A DNA stretch of 64,000 nt from Symsagittifera roscoffensis (taxonomy: Eukaryota > Xenacoelomorpha > Acoela > Convolutidae): positions 40,077,649-40,141,648 of the forward strand of contig NC_087068.1 of assembly GCF_963678635.1 (NCBI RefSeq), read 5' to 3'. The position numbers were made by a program, and so were the translations under genes. Below the pieces are notes generated by a model, which ran no database searches, was not told the DNA's origin, and was given only the letters and a program-made list of their open reading frames with translations. Shown one piece after another: positions 51,701 through 63,673 of this stretch (its first letter is position 1; the number at the start of each line of letters is the position of its first letter).

Positions 51701-53345
51701 CGAGAAAATTGACCTTACTGTTTTGCAAGATCAATTCGAACATTTGCAGCCAATCGAATCAGTTGTCTGCAACTCATCTGATTTTGATATTGTACTGGAG
51801 CACGATAATCTACATACTATCAAGCGTCCTGATAATTTTCAAGGAGAAAACGGAAACTCTCCTGTTGATATTCGTCTGCCTTGCATGCGTCCTCAGTTAT
51901 CTGCTTCTATCACCAGTTAATGTCACCCTAACTACCAAAAATTTGCCAAACAAGTGGAAAGATAGCCAATTGATCCCTGTTTTGAGGCTGATAAACGTGC
52001 TTCAAACAAGTCGAGATGGCAACTGTGACTATGTTGGTAGGTTTTGGTCTGAAAATCAAAATTTTCTGCCGGATAACTTCTACGCATAGTTACTTCAATT
52101 GAGTTCTGTTGCCGAAACATTTTAGGGAAAAATGAACCACAAAAATCAAGGCGCTTCAGATTAGGACAATAGTTACTAAAACTCAGTTGGCTTTTATAGA
52201 CAAACAAAAATATGGACCGAGAATAGTACGTTAAGCACCACCTGGTCATAAACGAAAAACAAACGGCAAGACTGAGCGAGTTATGAACGATGGATCAAAA
52301 TCCTTGGAAATTGCCAACAAACTCCATTCTTATCGGCCCTGATCTGTTTAAAAGGTGAAGTTTTTGCATGAACTACTACCTCGGCTCCGAAAAAAAACCG
52401 GACACGGCTTCAAAACTTAGTCGCAGTTTAATTGTTCTGCTTAAACTAGGTGGGTACATTCAGAGCTAATTTACGATTGACTGGTCAGCAGTGAGACAAC
52501 CTACTTTAACTTAATTGTACCACTTATTGGACTGGTTTGCACTCAGGTTTCACATTTTTAGGCCAAATTACGATCTGTCGTTGCTCTTTTGAATCTCCAG
52601 TGGATGAAGTTGAACGTCGAAGTTGCACGTCGTTGCGCATGTTCGTCGATGGCTCACTGGAAGTTTTCTGATCTGTTGCTCTTTTTTGCGCTCAAAAAAT
52701 ACCGCTTCTAAATGTCATTTTGCTTTCTTCCTCAATGCTTTAAAATCCAAAAAGAAATTTTCAAGCTGCGCTCTTTGTAATTGGACTGAAGGTTAAAATC
52801 GAGAAAACTCTGAAAAAAATTCTGCTTCTGTGACCAAACTGGAGAGGCGCAAACTCAGTGTGTGTGTGTCGTCATCAACAATGTGTCAAATTTTTTTGTC
52901 ATAAAAGAAACAAAGAAAGAAAACGTTGCGGAATCTACCAAAAAGATACAAAAAATACTGTTTCGCCTCGTAGTGTAAATTGTTTGTGTGGCCTGACAAT
53001 ACTTCAGTCCTTCAGTGATTGACTAGATAAGCAAAAATCCGTGTTATGCTAACTGCATAGCCAAAAATCTGCATTCGAGATCAGCTGACCATTGGTTCCA
53101 TGTCTTGAGTGGTGACAACCCATGTGAACCAGAAACTAGAAGGGTTACGACTGATTGCGGTTGCGAAGTATTTTGTTCATTGGTCTTTTATTCTTGAAAA
53201 CTTATATATGGCCATTCAAGCCAAATAGGGAAGTTTTTGAGAAAATCTGCTGCAATATTTCGGCCTTCGATGAGCAGTTCTCCGATCTGAGTGCAGATTT
53301 AGAGGTTTCTCATGTTTTCCCTGGCAGTGCTCTGTTCCGCCAATG
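51701..53345 (+). pseudogene. BEL-2 pol remnants
   Basis: In order: LTVLQDQFEHLQPIESVV and LEHDNLHTIKRPDNFQGENG (51,715-51,850, protease end), GRFWSENQNFLPDNFYA (52,035-52,089, reverse transcriptase start), FESPVDEVERRSC (about 52,590, RNase H start), DHWFHVLSGDNPCEP (about 53,085-53,130) and ICCNISAFDEQFSDL (about 53,250). Each aligns to BEL-1 pol. Here the codon at the BEL-1 gag-protease stop is Gln, which shows what the ancestral codon was. No long frame survives. Confidence 0.75.
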
Positions 53346-53400
53346 ATGATATCCGATCTTCCAGTGGAGCACTTACGTAACCGTCATCCACCGTATCGAG

Positions 53401-54655
53401 TTATCGAACTGTGGCTTTTGTCACTTATTAAATTCGCGATGATTTGTTTCCTGTTTTCAGGAAAGTCTTGTTTTTTTTTCATGTCCAATTTTTTTTAATT
53501 TTCTGAGGTTCGTTTTTTCGTTCTATTTTAAGTCAGTCCATTTCCACTGTTGAAGGGAAGGCAATCTCCACTAGAGCTAAAAGTTTTTAATCTGAAAGTT
53601 GAAAGAATTCATCTTTATCTACTCTTTTTTCGGTTTTTTGTTCTTTTTTCTGTATTCTCATCAAACCATTTTTTCGATGTGTTTGAAACTGATTTTTGTC
53701 TTTAGTTTGTTATGATTGTAAATGTTGAAAGTTTCTGTTGAATTGTTATTGAGGAAAGCCAAAAAAAATGTAGTACAAAATGTAGTAAAGAACATTTCTA
53801 TGATCGTCAAGCGCGACTCTCTCTCTCTCTCTCTCTCTTGTAATCTTAAATTCAAGGCTGAATTATGAAAGAAAAACGTGGAAAAAAAAGAAAATGCAAT
53901 CTTTTTAATTTGAACTCGTTCGTTTTCCTGTTGTTTTTGTTAGATGGCAAATTGAATTGGAGACAAAATTTAGTAGGTTTTATGTTTTTTGTTTAAAAAC
54001 TTCAAAGAACAACTTTTTTGAAAATAAAAGTTCAACGTTCAGCAATAGATTTAGAACTTTGTTTTCTTAAAGATTGTCTTGTTGTAATAAACTGATTTTG
54101 CTCTTATTTTTACAAAATGGCTGTTTGTTTTATTTCATTTTTCCTTAATTTCAATTTTTGCTTTTCAGAAACTAAAATTTGTTTCATAGGGGACGAACAT
54201 TTGCGTTTGTAACAAATATTCGAAAAAAAACGCATCTTTGAGAAGGCTTTCTGCAATTTAGTGGAAATGCAACTTCAAACAAAAATATTTCTACTAAAAT
54301 ATTACAAACAAAACTTGAAAAGCAACTATGTCAAGTCAATTGAAAATCAGTTGTGTGTTGACTAGAGTCTTCAATGAGTCAAGTAAGTTTCGACTTATCA
54401 TTCCCGAAGATTGAAAAAATGCTGAGCTCAGGGTCCAAATTGTTTTTCTCAGACTTGTTGTAGCATTAAAAGCAATTCAACCTAAACTATGCAAATCATC
54501 CTGTTAGGTGATATTTACAATAGGTAGCAGAACCAAGGCAAATAGCCGGGTTGCTCTTTGTTATACTTTAAACATTTTTTATAATTTGGTTTAGAGCTCA
54601 AATATTTGACTGAAAATCAAAAACCAAAATAACGCACTATAATCCTCAAATTTAA
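53401..54655. other. Unassigned AT-rich DNA with a CT microsatellite
   Basis: A CT dinucleotide run occupies about 53,815-53,838. Nothing else is supported. Confidence 0.5.
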
Positions 54656-55012
54656 TATACGAACTACTCAAAAATCTCAGAATTGCCACCTAAGATAATG
54701 GATCACCCTTTGGCGGAGTGCAAGCTCAGCCAGAGGACAGGTGCTCGGCTTGAAACTGAGCAAATAAACTATAATGGTTTTTTAAGTTATCCAATTTTAT
54801 TTTCTAATAAAACCTACAAGTCGTATTCTCCTGTTCAGATGGATCATACAATGATGCAGGACACTGCCACTTTTCACAGTGTCTCCTCTGACGTTGTCTG
54901 GAATATGCTAGAAGGAGAGGAACAGGCGAGACGCAAATTCAGTCAGCACATATACGAATTCACACATACTTGGCATCCTTCATTTTGGCTCAGTCATAGT
55001 CTTTGTCAATGA
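54656..55012 (+). CDS. Open frame, unknown protein (low support)
   Basis: At least 109 residues open to a TGA at 55,010-55,012, with protein-like composition (HPLAECKLSQRTGARLETE, then DVVWNMLEGEEQARRKFSQH). No ATG at the start; CAAAAATCTCAG just upstream could be a splice acceptor. I do not recognise any domain, and no neighbouring exon is visible. It may be a last exon or a chance frame. Confidence 0.2.
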   Translation, partial: YTNYSKISELPPKIMDHPLAECKLSQRTGARLETEQINYNGFLSYPILFSNKTYKSYSPVQMDHTMMQDTATFHSVSSDVVWNMLEGEEQARRKFSQHIYEFTHTWHPSFWLSHSLCQ

Positions 55013-55140
55013 CGTTGATGATGAGCAACACTAGGACATAAAAAGTAATTTTTATTTTTAAAAAATATATAAATGGCATAGAATATCTCTGAGAGAACAC
55101 ATTTAAGCATCTGTATAAGAAAACTATTCATGGTCATGCA

Positions 55141-55270
55141 TCATTGGTTTCCAATTTTCTGCGTTTCTGGCTTTTTGTAAAACGTGAAGAAATTCCAGGG
55201 CATTCGACCTTTCCGAGAAAGTTTTATAGCCTCCTTGTGATTAATTTTGTTTGTCATTCTAACTGGAGCC
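55141..55270 (-). CDS. Possible terminal exon, unknown protein
   Basis: On the minus strand, after GAACCGGCTCCAG (possible acceptor), the frame reads MTNKINHKEAIKLSRKGRM then PWNFFTFYKKPETQKIG and stops at 55,141. AATAAA lies about 90 bp downstream (about 55,050 on this strand), as expected for a polyadenylation signal. The composition is basic. No family recognised. The open frame extends upstream to 55,344, but that part is less protein-like. Confidence 0.22.
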
Positions 55271-55344
55271 GGTTCAAACCAAGTATTTAAGGTATTGGTT
55301 ATATACTTTGATATTAACCACTGTAAAATATTTACAACTAACAA

Positions 55345-57225
55345 TCATGGTCCATTAGTAAAACTTATGATAATTTGTAAAGCTGATACTATTTATCTTT
55401 TCAGTCAGAGGAGAAATAATTTAACTTAGAAAGCAGTTGCTCTTCCTCTCCTCTAACCTCGCAAGAATACCAGTATATACTAGAGCTATTGAGACTAGGA
55501 AATAAATCAGTAATATTAGGCTTGGTATCAAACTAAGAAGTTGCAAGAATCTATCCGGCCGATAAAAAGACTAACAGTGACTAACAGACGCTGTACCCTA
55601 TCCGAAATTGCAATAATAAACCGATATTTTTATAAAACGCATTGACAACCATTAAACCTTAGCCTTTTTTGTTCTGGTCCGTGTTCAGTTTTCTCTGTGC
55701 AGGAAAAAAGCACATTCTTTTCCAGATATCCTAAATGGAAAAAAAATTAACTTGTTTGGACGTTATTTTGAAAATTCTTGCTATATGTTTGTAGTGCTGA
55801 TGAAGTGGTCAGTACTTCCGTCTCTCTGTCTGTAGGCTGGTGGCTCGATGCAAATTATGATTTATATTTTTTGCTTGAGACTGATAGCTCGTAACCAAAT
55901 GATTTTGGCTTCTGTGATCAGTTGATCAACATTGTTGGTTCGATAGGAGCCAAAAAGCGTGTGTTTTGACCAACTCCTCGATCATAAATGGTTCATGAAA
56001 CAATAACTGGGGTTTTCTATTGAATGTCCCAGAGATCGATTGAGTATTTGGTTTTCAAGGAGAAATGATTTGATTTTTAATGAGTTGAAACTCAAGTTTT
56101 TTTTACCAAACCAATTGTTTTTAAAATGCTTTCAACTGAGAAAAACAGGATGTCATTGGGAAAACAGTTTTTTTTTGTGATGTTGAGGCCTTTCATAATT
56201 GAGCTGAATTATCGTTCAAATTAAATAAGGAGTTCTTCAGTGTGCTGCAGAAGAGCAACGAGTGAAAGCGGAAGATAAATTCATTGCAACTTTAACACTG
56301 TAAATTGCCGACCCGTACCATTTTTTTTTTTTTGCAAAATCAGATTTGCTGACCTTTTCGACAGATACCCAAAAGGTCACCGAACAAAAATTGGTCCAGC
56401 GCATGTTCAAAACTCCTTAGATTTTGTAAAAATCTTCCCGTAGGCTTGACCAGATCTGCCTCCGTGGTGGTCAGCTATGAACGAGGTCTGATCATACATC
56501 CTATTGTTTCTGACTAATAGACAAAAACGAGAAAAGAAACTATCTAAAAATTGCATTAATCAAAACGCCATAGTTAATGTTGAAAAAATACTTGCCTTTG
56601 ATTAATTTTTGCATTTTGTACAATGTACAGTATTTGTTATGGAATTTGGGTCTCATTTTTGTTTCCATTTGGGTCTCATTTGGCAGGGGTTGAATCCCGA
56701 GGGGTTGGGCTAAAAAAAATTGAATCCATCGGGAACAAATAATCCGTCATGGTTTTTCAAAATGAAAAGAAGTAGATTTATCAGAACATCTTTTTTGAAA
56801 CGTTTCACTTCATTGTGACATTTAAAGTTTTCTGGTTCTGATCAGCCCTTTTTCTGACCTGAATTAGATTTGATCAGATGTGTTGCAAAACAAAGTAATC
56901 AGATCATGTGGCAGATCTGTCTTAAAACATGCGCATGCTTAAAATAGACATGCTTCAGATCCGTGACAGTCCTGGAATGTTCAAGATTTTACAGTGAACA
57001 GATCTGTTTGACTGCATAATTTCAGTACGGGGACAAGTAAGCCGACATTTGATCCTTTTTGCGATCGTTTTGCTGATATATACAATCATTGCAGTCACAG
57101 TGGTATGAAGATAGAGCGCAGTGGTTCAATTTTATGGATGGAGAAACACTGGCTGGGAAATTCATTCTAGACTGATCGAGTTTTCTCTTTGACCATGTTT
57201 TCAGTGGTTTGGATTGAAGCTGATT
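55345..57225. other. Unassigned AT-rich DNA
   Basis: No supported gene. A local direct repeat ATTTGGGTCTCATTT occurs twice at about 56,644-56,684. Confidence 0.4.
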
Positions 57226-57710
57226 GTTGTTCCGACTTTCGATACGAAAGTAAAGGAATATTTGGGCTCGGGGTGGGTTTTTTTTCTTCAGACAAATTTC
57301 GAATTTTTAACCAGCCTTTTTGAGGTATTTTTCTATATCATTCGAAAGGTATTGTTGACCTGAGCTCAAACTTGAAAAGATATTTCACGTGTTATCATTT
57401 TTCGTAAAGTTACAGGGGTTTAAAGATTGCTATTTTGGCCAATTTGGGACAATTAACGCGCGATTTAATTCGCGCTATTAACGCGTAAACGGAGATTTAA
57501 TCCGTCTTATAAATCGTCCCAAATTAATTTAACGAAGCTTATTTGCCATAATTGATTTGTTACAAGTAGCGAAATCTATACTTTTGTACTTTATTGGCGT
57601 GTGGGGGGATGATTTTTATAAAAAAAAAATTTTAATGATATTACTGCTCCATAAACCTTAATGGGCAGTAGGAACATTCAGGGCTTCGCCCTGATACGAG
57701 CAGTCTTGTT
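57226..57710 (-). mobile_element. RepC repeat, copy 3
   Basis: Reverse orientation: starts GTTGTTCCGACTTTCGATAC and ends GCCCTGATACGAGCAG then TCTTGTT. Both end hairpins are intact. About 485 bp. It faces copy 4 across about 260 bp, forming a large inverted pair. Confidence 0.88.
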
Positions 57711-57972
57711 TTATTTTCAGATTTACTAAAACCACCGTATTTTCCAAAGCAAAGTGCATGAACAAGTTGGATGCGCGGGGTCTAGAGTTGATTGACTTCA
57801 TAGTGGGTCAAAAAAAAGAAAAAGAAAAAACAACAAAAAATCAAATAACCAATTTTTTTTTCATGCGAAAGAAGATAATTTTTTATCAGTCGATGAACGT
57901 ATTTCAGGTTCTTATATAGGTTGTGATGTTTTTTCCTGTTTATTTTTCTTTTGTTGAAACGTAAGCAAACAT

Positions 57973-58492
57973 AACAAGACTGCTCGTATCAGGGCGAAGC
58001 CCTGAATGTTCCGACTGCCTTTTAAGATTTATGGAGCAGTAATAACATTTAAAAATTCAATGAAATAAAACAAAATGAATTTTTTTTTCTAAAATTTGAA
58101 ATTTTTTGTTATGAAAATCATCTCCCCACACGCCATATAAAGTACAAGAGGATAGATTTCGCTCCTTGTAACAAACCATTTATGGCAACTAAGCTTCTTT
58201 TAATCAATTTGGAACAATTTCTAAGACGGAATAAATCTCGCTTTAATTGTATCGCGCGTTAATTGTCCCGAATTGGCCAAAATGGCAATCTTTAAAACCC
58301 CGTAACTTTACGAAAAATGACCACAGGTGAAGTATCTTTTCAAATTTGAGCTCAAGGCAACAATACCTTTCGAATGATATATAAAAAATCTCCGTCAAAA
58401 ATGGCTAGTTAAAAAGTCGAAATTTGTCTGAAGAAAAAAAACCCACCCCGAGCACAAATATTCCGTTACTTTCGTATCGAAAGTCGGTACAA
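57973..58492 (+). mobile_element. RepC repeat, copy 4
   Basis: From AACAAGACTGCTCGTATC to CGAAAGTCGGTACAA, about 520 bp, with both end hairpins. Non-coding. Confidence 0.88.
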
Positions 58493-58603
58493 TTATCGAA
58501 CAGCAATAGTGTGATGAAAATGTGTAGTCACGAAAAATGTGATCAACTTCTAGTTTCGAAATCGATTGCTGTTTTTCAGAATTTCCAAAAAATGTAAAAC
58601 TAT

Positions 58604-58732
58604 TTATGATATACACTTTTTGATCATATGAACATAATATTAGAAAACTCGTTCAGTAGATAAAAAGTATATCTATTTATCCATTTTTATCAATATATGT
58701 TCATTGTTTTATCAACAAAGTGTATATCATAA
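58604..58732. repeat. Small inverted-repeat element
   Basis: TTATGATATACACTTTTTGA at the left is mirrored by CAAAGTGTATATCATAAG at the right, about 129 bp overall, AT-rich. Probably a tiny MITE; the target duplication is unclear. Confidence 0.65.
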
Positions 58733-59904
58733 GCTGTTGTTTTTGGAACTCCACGAGGCTTAAGGCATCTTTTCTTTTCTTTAAATTTTGAAAGTCAGTT
58801 TTTTTCTGTTTGTTTGCGTTCATTGACTCTCTTCCAACTGTATGTTGGCTATGATTAGATTTAATTCCTATACCTCAGAAGCGGTTATTTTTCAAAAAGA
58901 TACCCTATCCGTACAATTAAGTACCGGTACCGTACAATTAAGTAGTCGATTATGAGAAAACGAATAACATGAAGTTCTCCTGGTCGTGCCAACTATTTTT
59001 GGTTCACATTCCAATGACGCAAATAATTTAAAACTTAGTAAAGAGTGTGAATTCCCATCACAGTATGCGACTTGTGTCAGACGAATTGGATCTTTGTCGC
59101 GTCCATGTCCATGCTAGAATGGCCACATTAGGCCACACCACCAGCCCATCGAATATATTCTGTGTCTGAGGATAAAGGTGAGAGGACTCAAAATGCTTGT
59201 TTGAATTTCATGCTAAAAACAAAAACATCATCCAACGAAAGAGTTTTTTGAAATAAATAACACTCTTTCGGTCAATTTCTTCTTCCGATTGCCAATATTT
59301 TAAATGGCAAAAATGGGTAGCTGCAAAAGAAAAAAGAGCACAAAAAAATAGTTGGCGTTCCAAAATGTCTTGTTTTATTTAAAGTGTTAAAGCGTTGGAC
59401 ATGAAGTTTGTTACTGACTTGTAAACTCTGATTCGTTTGTTGATGAAAAGTGTTTTAGCATAATGATAACGGCAAAAAGTATCAACAACAACTGTTTTTG
59501 ATGAACATAAGGAATTTTTACATTACAGAAAGTAAACCAGCCTCTGCATTTTTTTCAACGTTAACACAATAGCAGCAGCATGTGGTCAAACGTTTTTGAA
59601 AGTAGAAATTAGAGTTCAATATTACATGCAAACAGTACAAACAAAAGCGTCAAAATCAAGACAAAAAGCGAAAAAGGAAAAACCGCAACCAATATTGCAT
59701 AAACAAGATAATTTTTGGCTTGCTTGAATGGTATTTTTTCGGCCTCTTGGCCCAACGCATTATCGGCCTGTCACCAATTAGTTTATCTAATCGTAGATTG
59801 CTCACCCACTGCGTAGACGTATGTCAAATAATAGTGAAATTATTTTGACAATTCAAATTTTGAATTGAAACTGAATCGCATGGTATAGGTTGTCATCTTT
59901 TTAG
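58733..59904. other. Unassigned, possibly intron
   Basis: No gene recognised. If the exon at 59,905 is real, this is upstream intron sequence. Confidence 0.35.
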
Positions 59905-60135
59905 CACGCAGACGATGCCCTCCGAAGACGAGGGGCTGATGGTCTGATGGTCTATCATTACGAGGTGGAGGGATCTGAAACAGGAACCCTCAGCACAGTC
60001 AGCACCTCCCCCCACCATGGTCCCCCTGATTGGAACCAATTTTCTCGATACCACAATCATCCACAGCTTGGTCCTGCTGCACACATGATGACCGACGGAG
60101 CGAGCGACAGAGGCTCAACCTTTCCCTTAACATAG
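59905..60135 (+). CDS. Possible terminal exon of a cadherin cytoplasmic tail
   Basis: After a pyrimidine-rich acceptor (GTTGTCATCTTTTTAG, AG at 59,903-59,904) a 76-codon frame opens without an ATG and ends TAG. It reads ADDALRRRGADGLMVYHYEV then EGSETGTLSTVSTS, which resembles the classical-cadherin tail pattern D-A-D...D-x-L-x-x-Y-x-Y-E-G-x-G-S...S-L-S-S-L that binds beta-catenin. The segment after it (PDWNQFSRYHNHPQLGP) matches the usual end poorly. Local GC content is higher than the flanks, as for an exon. No upstream exon is visible in the window. The overlapping frames in other phases are less protein-like. Confidence 0.4.
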   Translation, partial: HADDALRRRGADGLMVYHYEVEGSETGTLSTVSTSPHHGPPDWNQFSRYHNHPQLGPAAHMMTDGASDRGSTFPLT

Positions 60136-60739
60136 CACCTCTCCCCACCCAACCCTTCATTTACCACACTTTGTTCAAGTTACACAAAAACATAGCATAT
60201 CCTATTGTTGCTTTAATCGTCGTGAATCTAGGATTGTCCGACATGAAATTAACAGCAAAGTAATTTGAAGGTTTTAAAAGCCGTTCTGACCGAATTTCAG
60301 AAAAAAAGTTTCAAGCAGCTCTATTTCATCTGACAGAGAAGAAAGTGTTGTCAGGAAATCGAGCGTTCAAGAACCAACTTTTTAGTCCCAAACATTCCAT
60401 AAAAAACCGATTAGTGACTGCATATTGTCGTTGTTGTTTTTTACATGAACGAGACTTGAACTCATCATATATTAGTTTCTTCTACACAATATCACATTTT
60501 TCAGAAGCTCATTCTGCAAAAAACGTCACATTATAAGGCCAAAGCCAAACTGTGCACTGGATAGGCGCCGCACAATTTGGCAGTTTGGTCTGTGTATATT
60601 GGTCAAGGCTTTAAACATGTTTCAACATCTAAGTGGATTGCGCTCACAAAATTTCCGTAGACTCCGCCGCATTCAAATACTTGTGACGTACATATCGTCG
60701 GCACATAAGTTTTTTCCGGATTCCTCAGCGTGGAAATTT
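60136..60739. other. Unassigned, possibly 3' untranslated region
   Basis: Follows the candidate exon. No gene recognised. Confidence 0.35.
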
Positions 60740-60985
60740 AGGTAGTTGGTCCGGATTGCGCAAACTAATGCGGATTCCGAATACGATTTGCGGATTCCGC
60801 TGGCAATTTGCGGAATCCGCTTACAATTTGCGCATCCCACTCACAGTTGCGGAGTCCGCAACTTAATTTTACTAAACACTTACATTATCGTTTGTTTGTG
60901 ACTTTCGCAAGCTCTTTCGGATTCCGCAAATATGGTTTCGGACTCACAAATTTGTTGCGAAATCCGCAAGTTTGCCTACTTTTGG
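60740..60985. repeat. Cluster of GCGGATTCCGCAA-type palindromes
   Basis: At least six near-palindromic copies of GCGGATTCCGC or GCGGAATCCGC, each next to AATTTG or CAAATT, spaced 20-60 bp. Another lies at about 61,065. A degenerate small satellite or binding-site cluster. Confidence 0.65.
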
Positions 60986-63048
60986 AGCAGTTTGAGCAAT
61001 AAAGCGTTTTAGCTGTTTGTTCACGGAATCAAAAACAGCAAAAGAGATTTAAAAAAATAGCTGTTGCGAGTTCCGCGTCAATTTTGTTTTTATGCCTGTT
61101 GCGGAATTTGATTAGATACCACAAAATGCACAGTTTGGCCTGGTAATGCAAGTTTAAAACTTTGTGGTGTTTTGCAAATGGCACATTATTTAATTTTTGG
61201 TTTAGCCTTTTGACTCATTTTTTCAGCGCTGCAGAATACTGACGAGAGTATTTCATTTTTAGCTTCTGTAAATCTATGTCGATTGATTGGTAATTTTTTG
61301 ACTTGTTCAAGAAAAAATGGACCAGAAAACAGCACTAAAGGGTCTACTTTAAAAAACCAGAGGTCGTCTCCCCGAAATCCCCTACTGGCAATTAATGCTT
61401 TTCGTAACGGAGAAAAAACTATTGAATAGATTGGGATTGAATCAAATACATGCCCCCTTTGATGTCAAATTCATCACAGTGAGTCGCAATGTTTGACTAA
61501 AGCAATATTGAAAGTGCAAACTCTAGCGTCAACTTGTTAAAACTACGAATTGTTTTCTGTATTGGTATTTAAAAAATCAAATTCCAGTGGAAACATTCCA
61601 ACCTAACCTTTTATCAAAAGTCCAATTGCTGAAAGAATAATGAATTTAGCTATTCTGAAATTATTCAATAATGTTTTTTTTGATAATTAGTTTGTATAAT
61701 CCTGCATTGAAGTTATAGTCCAGAGATTGTAAAGTGAATATGATGTTGAAAGAATCAAGTCTTCACATGAGATCCGTTGCATCATATGTTCTTCTCTTCA
61801 AGATCATCGGGAATTGAGCGAAATGTTCGCAGCTGAACCAGAAATTTTGGAGCATTCCTTTAAGTATGCTGGAGAAAAGGAGCAAAGATGAAGTCAGCTT
61901 TAACACATTTCCAAAGCTCTTGGCGACAACCAGATACATCTTAAGTTCTTACCCTTAATTTGTTGATAGAATGTCTTAAAATGTTAAAGAAGAAAATTAT
62001 CATCCTTCTTACACAGAACTTCATCTGTAACTGGCTCAGACCAGACAATTTGTCCACTCTTGGAGAGACGCATTAGTACTTGAGTAACAAAAAGCAAAGC
62101 AGAACCGAACAATCAACGTAGCGTTTTCCTCGGGAAAAACTTTTCTAGAAAAAAATGCAAACAAGAAAACAAATTGCTGCCTAAAAACGGATCCTTTCGT
62201 AATAGTTTCCAACGCCACAGGTCAATGGGCCTAGTTGTGTTGAATTTTGATGCAAAACTTCCAAAGATCCTAAACAGTTTTAAGGATTTTCATCTACCTG
62301 AAGAAGGTTTTTGAGTCTGTTGATATGAAAAGGTATTGAGTCTCATATATCTTACTGGAAGTGCTGGCAAGGCTATCAAGGCGAGCGTTACTACGACAAG
62401 GAGGCAACGCTGCGTCCTAGACCAGCTCTGGTGTCAAAAATGTCTGGAACAAGGGTATCCTAAACTAATTATTCCTATAACCAATTTTTTCATGCGAATT
62501 CGAGACGCTTGTCAACAAAACTGTTGACCTTAGCAAACTAGAACAGATAATACACCGCGCAATGGATCAATGGATGCGTCTTTGATTTGATAAAATATTC
62601 TGATATAGTAAAAAGTTCATTGAAAAAAAAAACATACGCTAGTTGCACATCAATTATGCGGGAGGCTGTTTCATCTGTACGCTGTTTTGAAAGATTGGAG
62701 TCGATGGCTTGTATGAAACATTTGAAATTGATGAGATTGGATAAGGCAGCGAAGTGATTGCAGGTATTCACATTATAATGAAAACTTACATGGTCAACGA
62801 ACTAACCAATGTGAACACAATTGTTCTTCATACCTTGCATCGTAAAATCACTCATTCACTCGCAAGACAACTGAAATAATTGAACATTGTATGAAATGTG
62901 GGGGTGGGGGACATATCCCATTTCAACAGCAAGAGTTATTTAATTTTCTTAAGTAATTAAAATTTTTGATGTAAATATAGTGACGTGCCTTAGATTTTTT
63001 TGAGATGGGGTTTTTTCTTGGCTTTTTTTAAGAACTTCTAACAAGTTT
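60986..63048. other. Unassigned DNA with a weak MITE-A remnant
   Basis: 62,800-62,870 (GTGAACACAATTGTTCTTC, then CTTGCATCGTAAAATCAC) is like the interior of MITE family A. Otherwise no gene, RNA or repeat is supported. Confidence 0.4.
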
Positions 63049-63248
63049 GGCTCTTTTACAGAACTCCCCTTTCAAATTCAGTTTTGAGAAGCTTATTTAA
63101 CTTTTGGCGTGGTGAAAAAATCGACAACTGTGAACAGATTTGTTCTTCATACTTTACAGCGTAACATCACGCATTTAGCCGTAATAACACGTAAAACAAA
63201 CATAAAACTCTGTATTTTGAAAAGGGGGGCGGAAACTGGAAAAGAGCC
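63049..63248. mobile_element. hAT-type MITE family A, complete
   Basis: 200 bp, starts GGCTCTTTTACAGAACTCCC and ends GGAAACTGGAAAAGAGCC. Exact 8-bp repeat ACAAGTTT on both sides (63,041-63,048 and 63,249-63,256). Confidence 0.92.
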
Positions 63249-63466
63249 ACAAGTTTGTCTAAAAATTACATTTTTTGAGTGCGCGCTGTCTCATCCAATT
63301 AAGTCATGTCGCAGGAGGCGCCAAGAGAAAAATTTTAGGTTTGGTCAAACAAATATGGATTTCGTAAGCTTTGGAAAATCTTTGGTAACCAGAATTGAGG
63401 GGGCGATAAGTTGAACCCCCGTTCCCCTTCTGAGTACGCTACTGAGGATGGGTTGACAAAAAAGGA

Positions 63467-63665
63467 GGCTCTTTTTCCTTTTTCCCCCACCTCACACGAG
63501 CTTCAATATTTAATTGTAACGAGTGGTTTCACGAGGTTGAGTATGACGACCAAATATGTTTATCGTGGCCTTATTAGTCTGTGTGTAAATTTTCATAAAA
63601 ATCGGACAATGTGGTCAACAAATTTACGTGTAAAAATTTGCAGGTGGGGGGAAGGAAAAAGAGCC
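63467..63665. mobile_element. hAT-type MITE family B, complete
   Basis: 199 bp, starts GGCTCTTTTTCCTTTTTCCC and ends GGGGGAAGGAAAAAGAGCC. Exact 8-bp repeat AAAAAGGA on both sides (63,459-63,466 and 63,666-63,673). Best reference copy for family B. Confidence 0.92.
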
Positions 63666-63673
63666 AAAAAGGA

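Larger units (their letters stand above)
45720..53400 (+). mobile_element. Old Pao/BEL element (BEL-2), heavily decayed
   Basis: A plus-strand relative of BEL-1. The leader word GCCCCGTTTTCGGCC with its neighbours (45,737-45,790) matches the BEL-1 leader. The accessory-frame homologue follows at 46,000, gag pieces from 49,544 and pol pieces to 53,340, all in BEL-1 order. LTRs were not recognised. A RepC copy (48,961-49,495) sits just upstream of the gag pieces. Confidence 0.8.

Noticed and set aside
62036-62771. Short frames on both strands
   Set aside because: No recognisable family, no exon signals; consistent with chance.
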